DNA of 64,000 nucleotides from Brachypodium distachyon (Eukaryota > Streptophyta > Magnoliopsida > Poales > Poaceae): positions 12,772,001-12,836,000 of the forward strand of contig NC_016133.3 in the NCBI RefSeq assembly GCF_000005505.3. The letters run 5' to 3'. This document shows positions 47,417 to 59,894 of this stretch, piece after piece (the first letter of the stretch is position 1; every line of letters starts with the position of its first letter). The translations under genes and the position numbers were made by a program. Under the pieces are notes generated by a model, which saw only the letters and a list, made by a program, of their open reading frames with translations, made no database searches and was not told the DNA's origin.

Positions 47417-50400
47417 CTATGAAGCTTCTTTTGTAGAATTCAATGGTATCTCGACATGTTGAGGGCTTCCAGCATTGACTTTGCTGTCCACACCCTGCTG
47501 TTGGTTTGCTTGGGGTTTAACTCCGAGCTTATGATTGTTATATGCAAGAACACCTGCTATGGCTGCACATTGGAGAAAAATGGATAGTCACCATCTACTC
47601 CACTTCAAAATGCAGTTCTTTCAAAAATTGGTTCAAGATTGAAAAGGTGACTCAAACTTTATGGATTCGGCGAAACAAAAAAGGAACACAGGAAAATACC
47701 AGGTGCAAGTATCTTTGAGCCAAACATGTGCCCAAAATGTCATATAAGTTACTAGAAGTTTAATCAGTCAGATTAATCAGTAGAATTACCTATAACATAG
47801 CCAATGATGTTTATGAAGGTAAGTTTTGTGTCGGCAAAGATAAAAGCTGACACCAGCACCACACTCCAATCCCTCACGACTCCAGTAACACGAGCTGTCA
47901 GTGCACTTGTCCGGGAAATGACGATGAAAACGGACAGATTGAGTATAAAAGTGCACATGCAGTTTAAGAACAATGTAACTGGCGGGAAGTTCCATGAAAC
48001 ACTTGCATCCATCTTTGGCTTCTCTAAAAATAACCAGGGAATGAACAGGCACAAAGCACTGCAGGAAAATCATAGATGATTATAAGAATAAACAGTATCT
48101 GTGAGTTAATTAATCTGGAGAGCTGGCTGATAAGATACCTGCAGGGGCTGACATAGTACATCATGGATATCAAGTTCAGTCTAACACCCTTTTTCTTCAG
48201 AAATATCTCAATGAAGATAAGTCTAAGGGCTTCTGCTACCACTCCACCCATCTGGTATACCACTCCAATCCAGCTGATTGTAATTTCACCAACAGAGGCC
48301 ACAACAACTCCAACACTAATGACAGACATGATAGCAAGCATTTTGAAGTTCATTTCTTCAAGGCCGAATGCAGTTCCGAGGAGAAACACAGCTACAGGCA
48401 CTGTAATGCTCCAGCAAAGAGTATATAAACATCAATTTCAAAACTGATCGTAGCATATGATCGTCTTTCTAAATCTAAAGCCAGAGTGCACATACTTATT
48501 GCCTTCAACATCTGTGCGAACGCAACAGATATGTAGAGGTATGCACTGTTCCCCAGCCAAAGTGTCATTGCAAACATTGCTCCAATGGGAATGACTGAAC
48601 TGACATATCTGAAAATTGAGGTGAACTAGTTAGAAAAATATGAATAGCTATCCAAGTTCCAGTAAACTCGCATCACCATCTTGCTCCAGATTTTTACATA
48701 TATTTGTTTTGATAAAATGCCATGTAGTATTTCGGTGGTTGACAAAATGCCATACCTTGTGTAAATGAGAAGTGGCCCCAGACCCACATGTCACTGACAC
48801 AAGGCATGGCATCTTATCAAATATCAAATTACTGCATGGTGTTCAATAAAATCTCACATGTGTTTTTCTGCAGGGGGGAAATCTCACATGCTCTTTTAAG
48901 CCTCTAACTTGGCATATGCTTATTTGGTTACTCCCTGAACCACAAACTTAACAATATGGTAAAAGTGAAAACTCACGTTAATCTAGACTATTTAAACAGA
49001 CAACTTACTCAGCAACAAAGGGCAGAGTGCACCCCGTTACTGAAATAAAGAAGAGGTTAAGGTTATGACTTATAAGAAACAGTTGTGGAGTGATATCCAT
49101 ATTTACGTCCTTTCTTGTGACTTTGAGAAATATCCAATATGGTCTGGTGAAAAATGAACTCATTATTTGATGAAAGACTGATTCTTGTGGCATCTTACAT
49201 ACAAATGCAAAAATATGCTAGTGTTATACAAATCCACCAATCTATCCTGGTATGTTCATACAAGGAGGGGCAGGCATTATGGATATCTTATTCTGTTATT
49301 CATGTGGTGACAAGTCATGGATCATGATATACTGACGGAGAACTAGTGAGAGAGTAAGAAACTACTATACAATTTGTATGCATTTTGTATTATCCAAGAC
49401 TCACACGTCTGTTGTCATCCCCTCCTCAATCTTTATGACCTGAGAAATATCATTAAAAAGAAGAGAGGAAAACGTAAGTTCATGGATTTACTGAATGCCA
49501 AGAAAGTAACTGTGATTTGGAACAGTATACACAGATTAGAAGTAGTTAAAGAAAGCATTATATGCTTGAATAAGTACCTTGAAAATCTTAGTAGCTGCAA
49601 AGCATACTACAGACGAGAAGACCATATGCATCAAAGTTAGTGCAACTGGATAGGGGAAGTTGATCTCTTTTGAGGATAACACCCACTGCGCATGAGAACA
49701 AACAAAGCACACTTAACAACCTAAGGAAGATATGAAATGAATATTTGCTACAGAAAATGAATCCACCAGTACTTTTGACTTTTTTAAGCACGCCAATCAA
49801 GTTACAAAGGCACTCCAAAACTAGTCCTTGCAGATATAAGTGAGTTACAAATCAGTTCGTGCAAATTTTTAAGGAAGGGTTATCAATGTTTACCCTTGTA
49901 TTTGTACATACAAAAAAAAACAGCATTGACCACAATCTCTCGGGGTGTTGCTAGTTTCGTTAGCATTAAGTTGGGCCCAACAAAAAAAAGAGGGCCCATA
50001 GAACAAAAGATAGTGCCGATTGCTGAATTTCTACTAACTAATACAACAAGAAGCTATCCAATTGGTCAAAACAGATGTGCATCTTGACAGGTGTCAATGT
50101 ATTGGTTTCTAAGTAGCAGTTTGCATGGTCTATGTTCAAGAAGAAGTACAGATTTGCAGTATTCCCGCAGTTATGGTGATTTAAGCTAAAGCAAGCAATA
50201 GCCTCAAGTATTATCAAACCAGACTAAACTAAAATCCAAAGCTCCCCTTGTTTTGCACTACCAAACAGCAAAAGGTAAATCCAGTTAACTATTTTGGAAG
50301 CAGCTACGAGCTGTCACAAGAGAACCTGGGTCAACCCTTGACATGAAAAAGAGACCCAGAATGAGTGAGCAACGCAACCAAGCAAAGAACTATTCCCAGA

Positions 50401-51131
50401 TCTCAAGCTACCAAAGTTGATGGCAAAGCGATGTACACAAACAAAACAGCCACCAATTTTAAACAAGTACAGCTAGTTAGGTGAATAAACGGCCTTAGGA
50501 ACTGCAATCTGCTCGTGAAACTCGATAGCTATTCAGATTTTAGCGAACTATAGGAGCAATACTTCCTCTCTCCTGAGAACTAGGAAATCGATAATGGAAA
50601 CCCCATCGCAGGTATTTGATCGAATCACTGAAGCTCAAACTCGCCCTCCTTGGGTGGGCGTCGTCAACAGTCAAACCCAAAAGCAGACAGAGATCTAACC
50701 CATCACAAAAAGTCCCCCCTGATTCGCACGCATTCGAGCATCAGGAGTTGGAGACATCCGCACGCCTCGTCTCATCACCCCCTGCGCGGGCCGGATCAGC
50801 CCGGCCGCGCCGGTGAGCTAAAACCCTAGAAACCAGCGACGCACGGGGGGGCGGCTCCGCGGAAACGGGCCATATGCCCTCAAACGAGCAACCGCAGCAG
50901 AAGAAGACGAAAATTCAGAGCGCGAACCGCGACGGAATGGGGTACGGAACGTGGGGGGGAGGATCGGAAAGGGGGTGGGGGTTCGCTTGCCTTGTTGAAG
51001 AAGATCTGGCCGCCGGAGATGACGACGTAGAAGGCGAGGTGGAAGTAGGTGACGGCGCCGTCCCTCCATGGCCCTCTCCCCGCCGACCCCGCCGCCGCGT
51101 GCTGCTGCTGCTTCCCGCCATTTCTCTCCAT
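47417..51131 (-). CDS. Sugar-phosphate/phosphate translocator-like carrier (TPT family, KVAG/KT group), 357 aa
   Basis: Seven exons: 51131-50991, 49685-49578, 49439-49405, 48608-48496, 48400-48139, 48058-47790, 47562-47417; phases close. It has about ten membrane spans. Family segments: [20 protein letters not shown] (helix 1), [42 protein letters not shown] and [20 protein letters not shown], like Arabidopsis At3g14410. There is no plastid transit peptide, so a Golgi or other endomembrane location is inferred; the substrate is unknown. Intron 1 has a GC donor (AAG|GCAAGC), and exon 3 has only 35 nt ([12 protein letters not shown]). Intron 1 is 1.3 kb. A His/Gln-rich N-terminus (KQQQHAAAG) precedes the first helix. 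Confidence 0.93.
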
Positions 51132-51667
51132 GGGCTTGTTTTCCTGAGAAATGGGGATGGGACGGACGGAGATCTCTCGCCGTCGGTCGCGAACGAGCGA
51201 CCTCTCGTCTTATATTTGCGGTGCGCGACGTGCCGAGACGACGGCGGTGGACTGCCTCGTGATTCGCGTGCGGCTCCACCGCCCAAGCACGTTGGTCAGA
51301 CCGACCGGCCTACTGTCTCTGCGCGAGAGGGCCCACGCACCGCGGGTGATCCTGGGGGGCCCGCGTGTCATTGCCTTTAGCAGAGTCAAAAGCTTATGCG
51401 ACGGGGAAAGGCATCGTCAGAATTTAGGCGAGTCAAGGGCCATGGTTTCGCAGGTCAAAACTTAGGCTAAAAGTTTCCACGATGCTTTACTTAGCCAACA
51501 TTTGTCTTGTAGCCAATGTAAAGAATTCTATAGAATGTAAGGATTTGGTATCCTCCAAGATTAAAGGCTCGTTCGTCAATCCGGCCTATCTAGTGGCAAA
51601 AAAATCCCCAGGAATTTTGATCTCTCCCGGGGAACAAAATCAAAATCTACCCTCTAATGCTCGATTG
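51132..51667. other. Translocator promoter and NHL gene 3' region
   Basis: 536 bp between two minus-strand genes. No gene or transposon recognised. Confidence 0.5.
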
Positions 51668-54600
51668 CTAGTCTAAAGAGATGATGATCTCGAGGCTGGA
51701 CTCAGTGTTGATGGTCTCCTTGTTGGTGGCGCCGGCAGGGTGATCGGCGCAGTCCAGCCTCAGCCTGAGATGCACCGGCTTCATGAGGACCAGACCCCTC
51801 GCGTCGTCCCCGCCGCTGCTCCCCGTCAGGAGCTCGACGCCGGCGTGCTCCTCGCGGCCTTGGCACTGGAGGATCCTCTTGATCACCGCTTTCTGGTCCT
51901 CGAGGTTGGATTTCGACCGGTCGATCTTCAGGTACAGCGCGGCGGAGGCCACCAGCTGCAGCAACATTTGTTTGAGACAGTGTTATTTTTGGCTCCCATT
52001 TTGAAATAGGAAGGTTGATTGTTTGTAAGAGGGAGAGAAGAACCGCACCTCGCATGTCCCGGGGCTGACGTTGATTGCGCAGGTGAAATGCACGGTTTTC
52101 TGGTCTTGGTAGTTCCCGTCTCCGGGTTTATCGTCGTCGCCTTTATGCGCAGCAGGTTCTTCGGCGGCTTCAGAAAAGGCTAGGTTGTCTATCTCGTCGT
52201 ACCACTGCTGTGCTATACCTACCTGATGGCATGTGCACCCAGGTCATCAAGGGTTAGCATAATGCACCAGTGTCAACTAGCCTAGGTTTGAACTTTGATC
52301 GCAAGTGCGTGTAGAGGACCAGAAGTACTTTTACCTTCTCAGGGTTTGTGTCTTGTCCATCAGATTCAGAAATCTCAGCACCAGATCCCCTTACTTGGCG
52401 CCAAATACAGCTCTCGACCAAAGGCGTGGCAAGCTCGGTATCAACTGGGATGTCTACAGAGACCTTGATATTGCATCTTCCTGTAAAGTTTGAGCACATC
52501 CAGTTACACAGCTATCTTAACTGAAATCTGATAAGGCAGTGTAATGTGCCACCAGTAGAGAAAACGCATCAATTACCAGGGAGCACATTTACTTTACGGG
52601 TGTGCTCTCGAAATTGTCCAACTGAATGTCCCCTGCCAATTGATTACAAGACAGTGAGACAGGAGTGACCGAGTGAGTAAACAACCAATATTTATCATCA
52701 GCAAATAAATTTATGTGCTCACAGTAAATGTGATGAACATATAAGGAGAATCAGTATCTCACCAGGTAGATACTCTCTCGAGACTGCAAACAAACCAATA
52801 TGGCAACCCAAGTACCCCAAGATTCGTAAAATGAATATTTGAGGTGTCCCTGGTATCCAAATCATGCTTCAGAACCCTTTGGCCATCTTCAAGGAAAAGA
52901 AAAGGATATCAAATTATTTTACGATATTATTTTACTTTAGATGAAAGCCTTAATACCAATAACAGCTCATAGAACAACCTGTATCACAGAAGACAACGTA
53001 CTTCTGAAATCTTGAGATAGACGATAAAATTTCATTGCAGGAGATCTTCTCCAGATAAGAATGTTCTTTATCACCTAATGACCCATTCATGAGTATATCC
53101 TTAAGGAGCGCACGCCTCTCATTTATCGTTTGCTGGCATAACTCCATTGCTTCAGCTCTACCTTTGCATCATATTAACTGCTCGGTGAGCTATGGGAAAA
53201 ACAAAGTCTAACATGTGTAAGAAAAAAAATCGCACTAACCTTTTGCAATATCCTGTTTTTCCCCTGTTGACATGTTCAGGATCCATGATGTTTCAAAGCT
53301 GGAAAGCAGCAATAGTATAAGAACTAAGAAGATTGCATAATAACTAGTTAGGTCAATCATGTTCCAAACAGGAACAAACTAATGTTGATCTATTGTAACA
53401 TATTATCAACCAATATTACCATCGATCAACATTCATGGAACACGCTTTAATTTCACTAATATCTTTGTGTTTTTCCTCACATGGATGAAAAGATTGACAA
53501 GTAAGCATTTACATAAATATCATTAAGCTCCACTATCAGCATCAAAACGAAACTGAGAATAAAGTTGAACTATACAGTTTTACAACATCTCAAGCCCAGA
53601 ACCGAATGATGGGTGCAACATATGTACAGAGCATCAGATGCAATTGGCTAATTGAAGCATTATGTGAAAATCCACCACTATATCAAACTGATATTTGAAA
53701 AAGGCATGAGTGAGAGGATGAAAAGAGGCACATACTTGAGATCTGCTACTAACAAGTCATCCTCTGAAATTTGAAGTAAATGCCATGGAAATGTTACTGA
53801 GTCCGCATCAAAATCTTGAATATTTGAAGCAACTTCCTTTGTCAAACCAAGCTTATCAGTAATCCAACTCCATATGCCACTGCTTTTTTTATTGAAGACT
53901 GGATAAACTGTCTCTAGAAACCTTCTTGAAAAATCTGCTTTTCTAACTGCATGATTCTGCACAAGAATCAGAGTTGGCTGATCAGATGACTCTTTGGTAC
54001 ATGATTGTTGTGGGTATTCATAAATCTTTGCAAGTCCAAGATACAGGAACAACAGCAAAGCTGTAATTTACACCTAACATTTATGAATGTTTAATACCAC
54101 CTTATGGTTTGACTATTTCATGAAATCAAGAAATATGTAGCCAGTGATTAGGCATACTCATCAAACAAGTAAACATAGCCTTACTATTTGTGGCTGAATA
54201 CCTCTGAATCCACAATATATAGACAATCTTCAGCAGCATGGTAAAATGATGCAGCAGGTTGCAACAACTTGGCATATTCAAATTCACCATCCTCAAAGCC
54301 CGGGGAGGATCCAATCTGCAAAATAAATGCCAATTTGTCATCCTGAATTGCTGCTCCCATATGGTTAAACTTAGAACCCAAGGGAAACAGCAACTCATGC
54401 TTACAAAATCCATAATTATCCCATCACTGTTGCTAATGATGATCCTATGGTGGTTACTGTCGGAGATAAAAATGCGATCCCCATCTTCATCAACTGATAC
54501 ACATCCTGCAGCACATTAAATTGCATATCAGTACCAGTCCTGGATTGTGAATGGCGAACCTTGCAATTAATTTCAATGGTCATGTTTTGTGGTTGGGCTG

Positions 54601-57600
54601 GAACTTGATATTCAGGAATAAGTTACACGAAGCAAGAAGTTGCTACTTTGTACCTGGATGATAAAGTAACAAGTTTCTCAAAGAACCTACATATGGCTCT
54701 TTGATAACCTCTTCTTTCTGCCACGAAACTTTGGATTCTAGAACATTTTCAGAAGGTTCTGCACTCAACGCGGTACATCCCTCCAGGCCTGCATGTAATA
54801 ACAGTTTGGAGGTTTGAAACAATTAGCAAATGAGAGGAGCAAACTTGCTGAAAAACACCACAGTGAAGCTTATGTTGTCAACAAATGTGAACAAGCAAAC
54901 TCGAAAATTGTAGCATACTAGCTAACGCATGTGCATTGCTATGGAAATAAAAATATGAATTGCATGAGTTGTTTAGATGCCTGTGTCATCATATTTCATA
55001 ATTTCCTGCTAAATAACAATTATCTCAAAGCATAGATAAACATCAATTAAATTGCAATGAAAAACCATGCTATGTACATCTACCACATAGAATGACTAGA
55101 AATTATGGTGATTCGCTAGCAATCTAGGGAGTAGTCTCGATGGAGTGAACGAACGACCACCAAGTCAGATCTTTACAAGAGTAAAAATAAAGAAAATATA
55201 TGGCTAATAATGTCCAGATTTTACCCTTTGTCATGAGCTCAGGCTCCTCATCCAACTTTACAGAGAGTATATGATCCTTAGAACCTTCAAACAGCAAGTA
55301 GCAAGCACCATTTGTCATCTGAACACTCATCAAAAGGACAGTTCTAGTTTTAATCAAGTATTTGATACAGTAACTACAAGACCAAAAATAATGGAATGGA
55401 GATCTTCAAAATTTTAATTGACAGTGGGAGACAAATTATAAGGGTCGGCAATTAAAAAATAAAACAATATCAGGGGTCTCTTTTACTGAAATAAGCTGAT
55501 AAAGAGAAAGCACACATAAATCTAATCCATATAGATGGCAGAAAATCTAACCATAAAGATCTACAAAACATGTTTTGACACATTTCATTACACGTTGTAT
55601 TCCTACCTTAAAGTTCTGTTTCACTTCCTCAATTGTGAATTTTGTTTATGTGTCTAAGGAAATCAAAACTGATCATATATATGTACATCCATAACAGTCT
55701 AACATACTGGGTAACTTGAATCCTCCCGTGAATACAGAATAAATCATAGCAAATGCACCATGTAAAATAAAACATATGAAGAATATGCATCACCAATGAT
55801 CACAAAATATTTCTAAACTGCTCTCGTGATGTGAAAATTGCAAGGATATTTGCCTTACATTGGTAAAGTCTTTGTCTGACAACAAGATAGGAAACGTAAT
55901 GTATTCCTTCATTATTGTGCGAACTGCTTGGCTTTGAGCAGCTAAGGAACTAGCAGCACTCCCAAATTGCAGAGCAAAAACATTCAGGTGCGGGTACCTG
56001 AAATGGACAGAGATTAGAAAATTCAATATTTTTACCAAATCAGATGCCGGAAAGTTTTTACACAACTACCTCTGTTGAAGAAATTTCAATCTTTCAAAAG
56101 CGGCTGAACGTTTGTTTTGGCTGTCTAAAGTCCCACATGATTGGTACAAAAGAACAAGGTATATTCCTTCCTGATCAAATGTCCTCCAAATGCCATTCGC
56201 AGAATTCAACCAGCAATGGTTTTGCCCTGCATCATAAAAGTTAAGTAAGGGCTAAAACATAAGCAATAACTTGTGGCTCAAGCACTAAATAGTAGCCATA
56301 ACTTGCATCTAGGAATAGCCAAAATTATACTAATTGTTCTATCATATTTATGATATCTGTGGCCCAAGGCAGAAGAAGACACACAAACACAATGAACTCA
56401 CAGAGGCTTTGGCACCCGCACACCTCGTGCCTTTTTTTTTCTCTTGTTCACTTGTAAACTCAGCTGATTACAAGTCTTAAGTAGAGAGGAAAACACACGC
56501 ACACACTACTGCCCTGATCCGCTAATTGCTCTCCACTAGCCGGTAGAAAGCCACGAATAATCACGTTGGATACGGCCACACGATTCAGCCAGAGTCCTCC
56601 TCAACTTGCTGATTACTCGGTCCACACCTGAAGCCTCTAACGGCCATGCAACCGGGTCAGCAACAGCACACCTACCTGCATGCTACTTATCCTATCGATG
56701 CCCACACATGCATCCATTCTCCACTGGACTAGCTAATTCAACTAACTAAAGTACTAAACTCACTTAGCTTGCATGCACACACGTGAACACATCTCTGCGT
56801 GTGCGCTGCCACAGCTTGCTACCTGAACGACACAAATAAAAGAACATGATGAAAAAACTCCAAACAACAAGGTTAACTCGAACAATTTATGACATGCAAG
56901 TCCATCCATCTTTCAAAAGAATTTAAAATAAAATTCATTGCAATCATATCCTTGGAGATTGTTTCTAATTGTGCACAGTACTTCTCATGGTTTTGACTCT
57001 ACGCAGTTTTTCTCTCCACCAATGCTAAAAATGAATGATGAGATACCAAAATACTTCCTGAAGAATATCACTTTCATGTTTCATCCACCATATTTCTCCA
57101 CAAACATTATGATCAATACTCTCCTTTGTGGATTCGTCAATTATCAGCCATGGAATTAAAGCCACGGAAATTAAGAAGAGCATACGTCTCCACCATAATC
57201 AGCAAGCTGCTTAGGCAAGGCAATGGTGAGAGCACACAAACTACCAACAAAATCATATAGTGCAACAATGGAGTGGCATGGCATGACATTGCAGTAAGCT
57301 AAGAAGACACACGACTGAAATGGAGGCTCATGGTGATCAAATGAAATGCATATAGTTACCTTCGAGTGCCCCAAACGTGGATTTGATGAAACCCAAGAGC
57401 TGAGACTGCGAGGCGGGAGTAGTGGCCTCCATTGAGACGGTGGCCGCGGAGCTGTCGGTGCTGCGAGAAAGCAGGACCGTTTCGGTCTTGTCAAGCAGTC
57501 AATAGCTATGCCAGAAAACTAGAGGCACGCGTGACCAAGATCATCTCTAACCTCAAAGCGTGGTGCAGCGCTCTCGTCGTGGCCGCACTCGCCGCATTCA

Positions 57601-57844
57601 GCTGCCGCCTCGGGTGGGAGCCGAACCAAGCGCATAGGCTCCTGATGATGGTACGGCTGCTGCTGCTGCAGGCAGTGCTGGCGGCGGAAGCGGCGGGCTG
57701 CTTCGGCCGGCGCGGCGCCCACGTGGGCGAAGCGGAGGTGGAGGAGAGGAAGCGGTTTATCACGCGCGAGGAGAGCATCCCCGCCGCGGTAGGGTCGCAG
57801 GGCCGCTGCCTGAGGAGGCGCGCCGCGGCCGAGGCCTGCGCCAT
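51668..57844 (-). CDS. Thioredoxin-fold and NHL-repeat protein, probably mitochondrial, 794 aa
   Basis: Sixteen exons: 57844-57552, 57460-57360, 56226-56070, 55997-55859, 55318-55225, 54788-54654, 54505-54405, 54315-54202, 53956-53736, 53298-53240, 53161-52979, 52886-52763, 52632-52577, 52480-52335, 52222-52049, 51955-51668; all phases close. The first exon gives an Arg/Ser/Ala-rich acid-poor leader (MAQASAAARLLRQRP), a mitochondrial-type presequence. About residues 130-260 fit a thioredoxin-like fold (HCWLNSANG, FALQFGSAAS, FPILLSDKDF) without a CxxC. Residues about 300-430 carry NHL/beta-propeller segments (VDEDGDRIFISDSNHHRIII, CLYIVDSE, SEDDLLVADL). The C-terminus has a beta-rich domain (INVSPGTCELVASAALYLK). 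It resembles Arabidopsis At3g14860 in my memory. Function is unknown. The exon 11 end (52979) was chosen because it restores frame to the next exon. Confidence 0.87.
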
Positions 57845-58286
57845 CGGAGCCCCGCCACCCGCCGCGGCCTCGCGGTGGCACCGGCGTTGGATTCCTTCCT
57901 ATTGTGGAGACGTGATCTCGGATCGCACGGGGCCGGAGGCACGCGGCGCACGGCGGCGGCGGTGGGCGGCGCGGCGAGAGAGGAGAAGGTCGAGAGGGGA
58001 AGAAGACGTGATGCTTTGCCTGTGAGTTGGTTCGTTTCAGGTGGGCCAAGATTTCGGCCTTGTTTGGGCCTCTATGGGCTTTCGGGCTTATCGCAGGCTC
58101 GAAACTGAATGGAATAATGACCTTCTTTCTCCACTGGACGCTTTCCCGCGAAATTCAAAATAAATAAATAAATTGTTCCTCAAAACAAATATCAAAGGTT
58201 TGTTGCTATGCTATTCAAAAATATTTGTTGTTTCCAGCGAAATTTGGTGAGTAGCCTTTTTCATAAAGTACCAACAGTTACACGAT

Positions 58287-58760
58287 AATTTCATCGAAAT
58301 TTAAGCATATCCACTTTGGCATGCGTAGAAATTCCTGTGAGAATCACACAAGAGACATCGCGTAAGTCGAACCATGATAGATACTGCCTCCGTTGTTCTC
58401 TTCTTTTTTTGTGTGTGTGCTCGTTCTTAAAGATCCGGGTAACATTCATAGATGTTGCTTTTAAGCATTTTTCCGATGACGGTCACACGACTCCAACAGT
58501 TGCCTAGTAATTTTCATTGAAATGTAAGCATACCCGCTCTCGCATGACGGGTATGTAAGACTCTCGTAGATATTCCTGTGAGAATCACATTGTACCGGAA
58601 ACATCATATAAAGTGGAACCATGGTAGCTAATGCCTCCATTGTTCAGATATCGTTTTTACTTTTCTTTTTGTGGTCCTTCTTAGAGAAGATGATAGCATA
58701 TATGCATACACGTTGGTTTATGCGAATTTTTGACGATGGTCACACGTCTCAAACAGGCCT
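58287..58760. repeat. Two-unit imperfect tandem duplication, about 220-257 bp
   Basis: TTTCAT(C/T)GAAAT(T/G)TAAGCATA recurs at 58290 and 58512, ATTCCTGTGAGAATCACA at 58331 and 58572, and GA(T/C)G(A)(C/T)GGTCACACG near 58475 and 58732. The order is the same in both units; the offset grows from about 220 to 257 bp through indels. Confidence 0.75.
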
Positions 58761-58837
58761 ACGACGTGGGAATGCAATGGGTGTGCGTGCTATCCACATA
58801 TAGGTCCCCTTTTTCTGATGACTTTCGTGAAACATAA

Positions 58838-58999
58838 GGGACTCTAATTCTAATTGCAGTATTAACAAACTTTCATTTTCGATGTCTTTCGTGAATTAGA
58901 GTTAGAGTCCCTTCTTTTGTTACTGTGAACGATGGTTCCATTTGAAACGAAGGAATTATATGACTTTGGTGAAAAAAGAAGGGACTCTAATTCTAATTG
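58838..58999. repeat. Direct and inverted copies of a 19-bp motif
   Basis: GGGACTCTAATTCTAATTG occurs at 58838-58856 and 58981-58999, each followed by (G/T)(C/A)...TTAACAAACTT(T/C)CATTTT. Its reverse complement, AATTAGAGTTAGAGTCCC, lies between them at 58894-58911. Confidence 0.75.
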
Positions 59000-59778
59000 T
59001 ACATTAACAAACTTCCATTTTCCTTGCTAGTTGCAGGAACAGAATTCAGGACCAGCGATTCCGCAACACAAAAAGAGATGGATATAATCCAAATACACTT
59101 TTGTTCTCAAGATATGGTTGCCTACACTATTTCGGACCATGAAAGATTCTCTATCTCCATCGAATTGTCTTTCTTACTCCTACGACTGCGACGACGTACA
59201 TTAGGGCATTTACAAAAGACTGAGCCACGAAGGATTCGTACTAAGGTGGAGGCGAGGGAAAGGAAAGATGATATCATCATAGGATAGAACGCCGAGGCTA
59301 CATAAAAATCACTTTGGTGCGTGTTCGAGAAGAAAAAAAAACCACAATTTGTGTAAGATCAACTTAAGGGACGTCTTCATAAAAAATAATTATAAAGATA
59401 AAAATATCTCACGAGTATCTTTAGTACTACTTAATTTGCAGTTTGGTTGGTCGTCGGTCTATCCCCCCAAATTCACAAAAATTACATCCGTATGCCACCG
59501 CCCGAACTCCCGATTCGTTTTTCTCTTTCCTTTTCTCGCATCTCGCCCAGCCCGCATGCCACCGCTGCTCCCCGCCCCGCGCGCTGCCGCCACCGCCCAC
59601 CAGCCTCTCCTCTCCCGAAATCTCTCCTCTCCACCGGAAACCACTCGATCCCTTCCTCTCCCTCGCCATCCCTCCCACGCCCGTCCCTCCATGTGCCGGT
59701 CCCCGCCGCCGCCGCCGTCATGGGGTGCCGCGCTGCCGGTCCCCATGGACGCCGCCATGGGACGCAGTCCCGCTGCGG

Positions 59779-59894
59779 GGTAAATTCCACAAATTAAGCC
59801 CATAGTAAGGTAAGTTCCACAAATTAAGAGAACCATGCGTAATCTATATTTGAGAAAATTAAGCTCATGTGGAAGGTAAGTTTCACAAATTAAG
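59779..59894. repeat. Three copies of a 20-bp motif
   Basis: GGTAA(A/G)TT(C/T)CACAAATTAAG at 59779, 59809 and 59875. An accompanying phrase, ATGC(G/A)TAAT(C/T)TATATTTGA, occurs at about 59835 and 59955. Confidence 0.7.

Noticed and set aside
57432..58025. 197-codon plus-strand frame over the NHL gene start
   Set aside because: It is the antisense of the leader exon and the GC-rich promoter.
59349..59783. Proline/arginine-rich open frames on both strands
   Set aside because: Low-complexity GC-rich sequence with no recognisable domain and no supporting exon structure.
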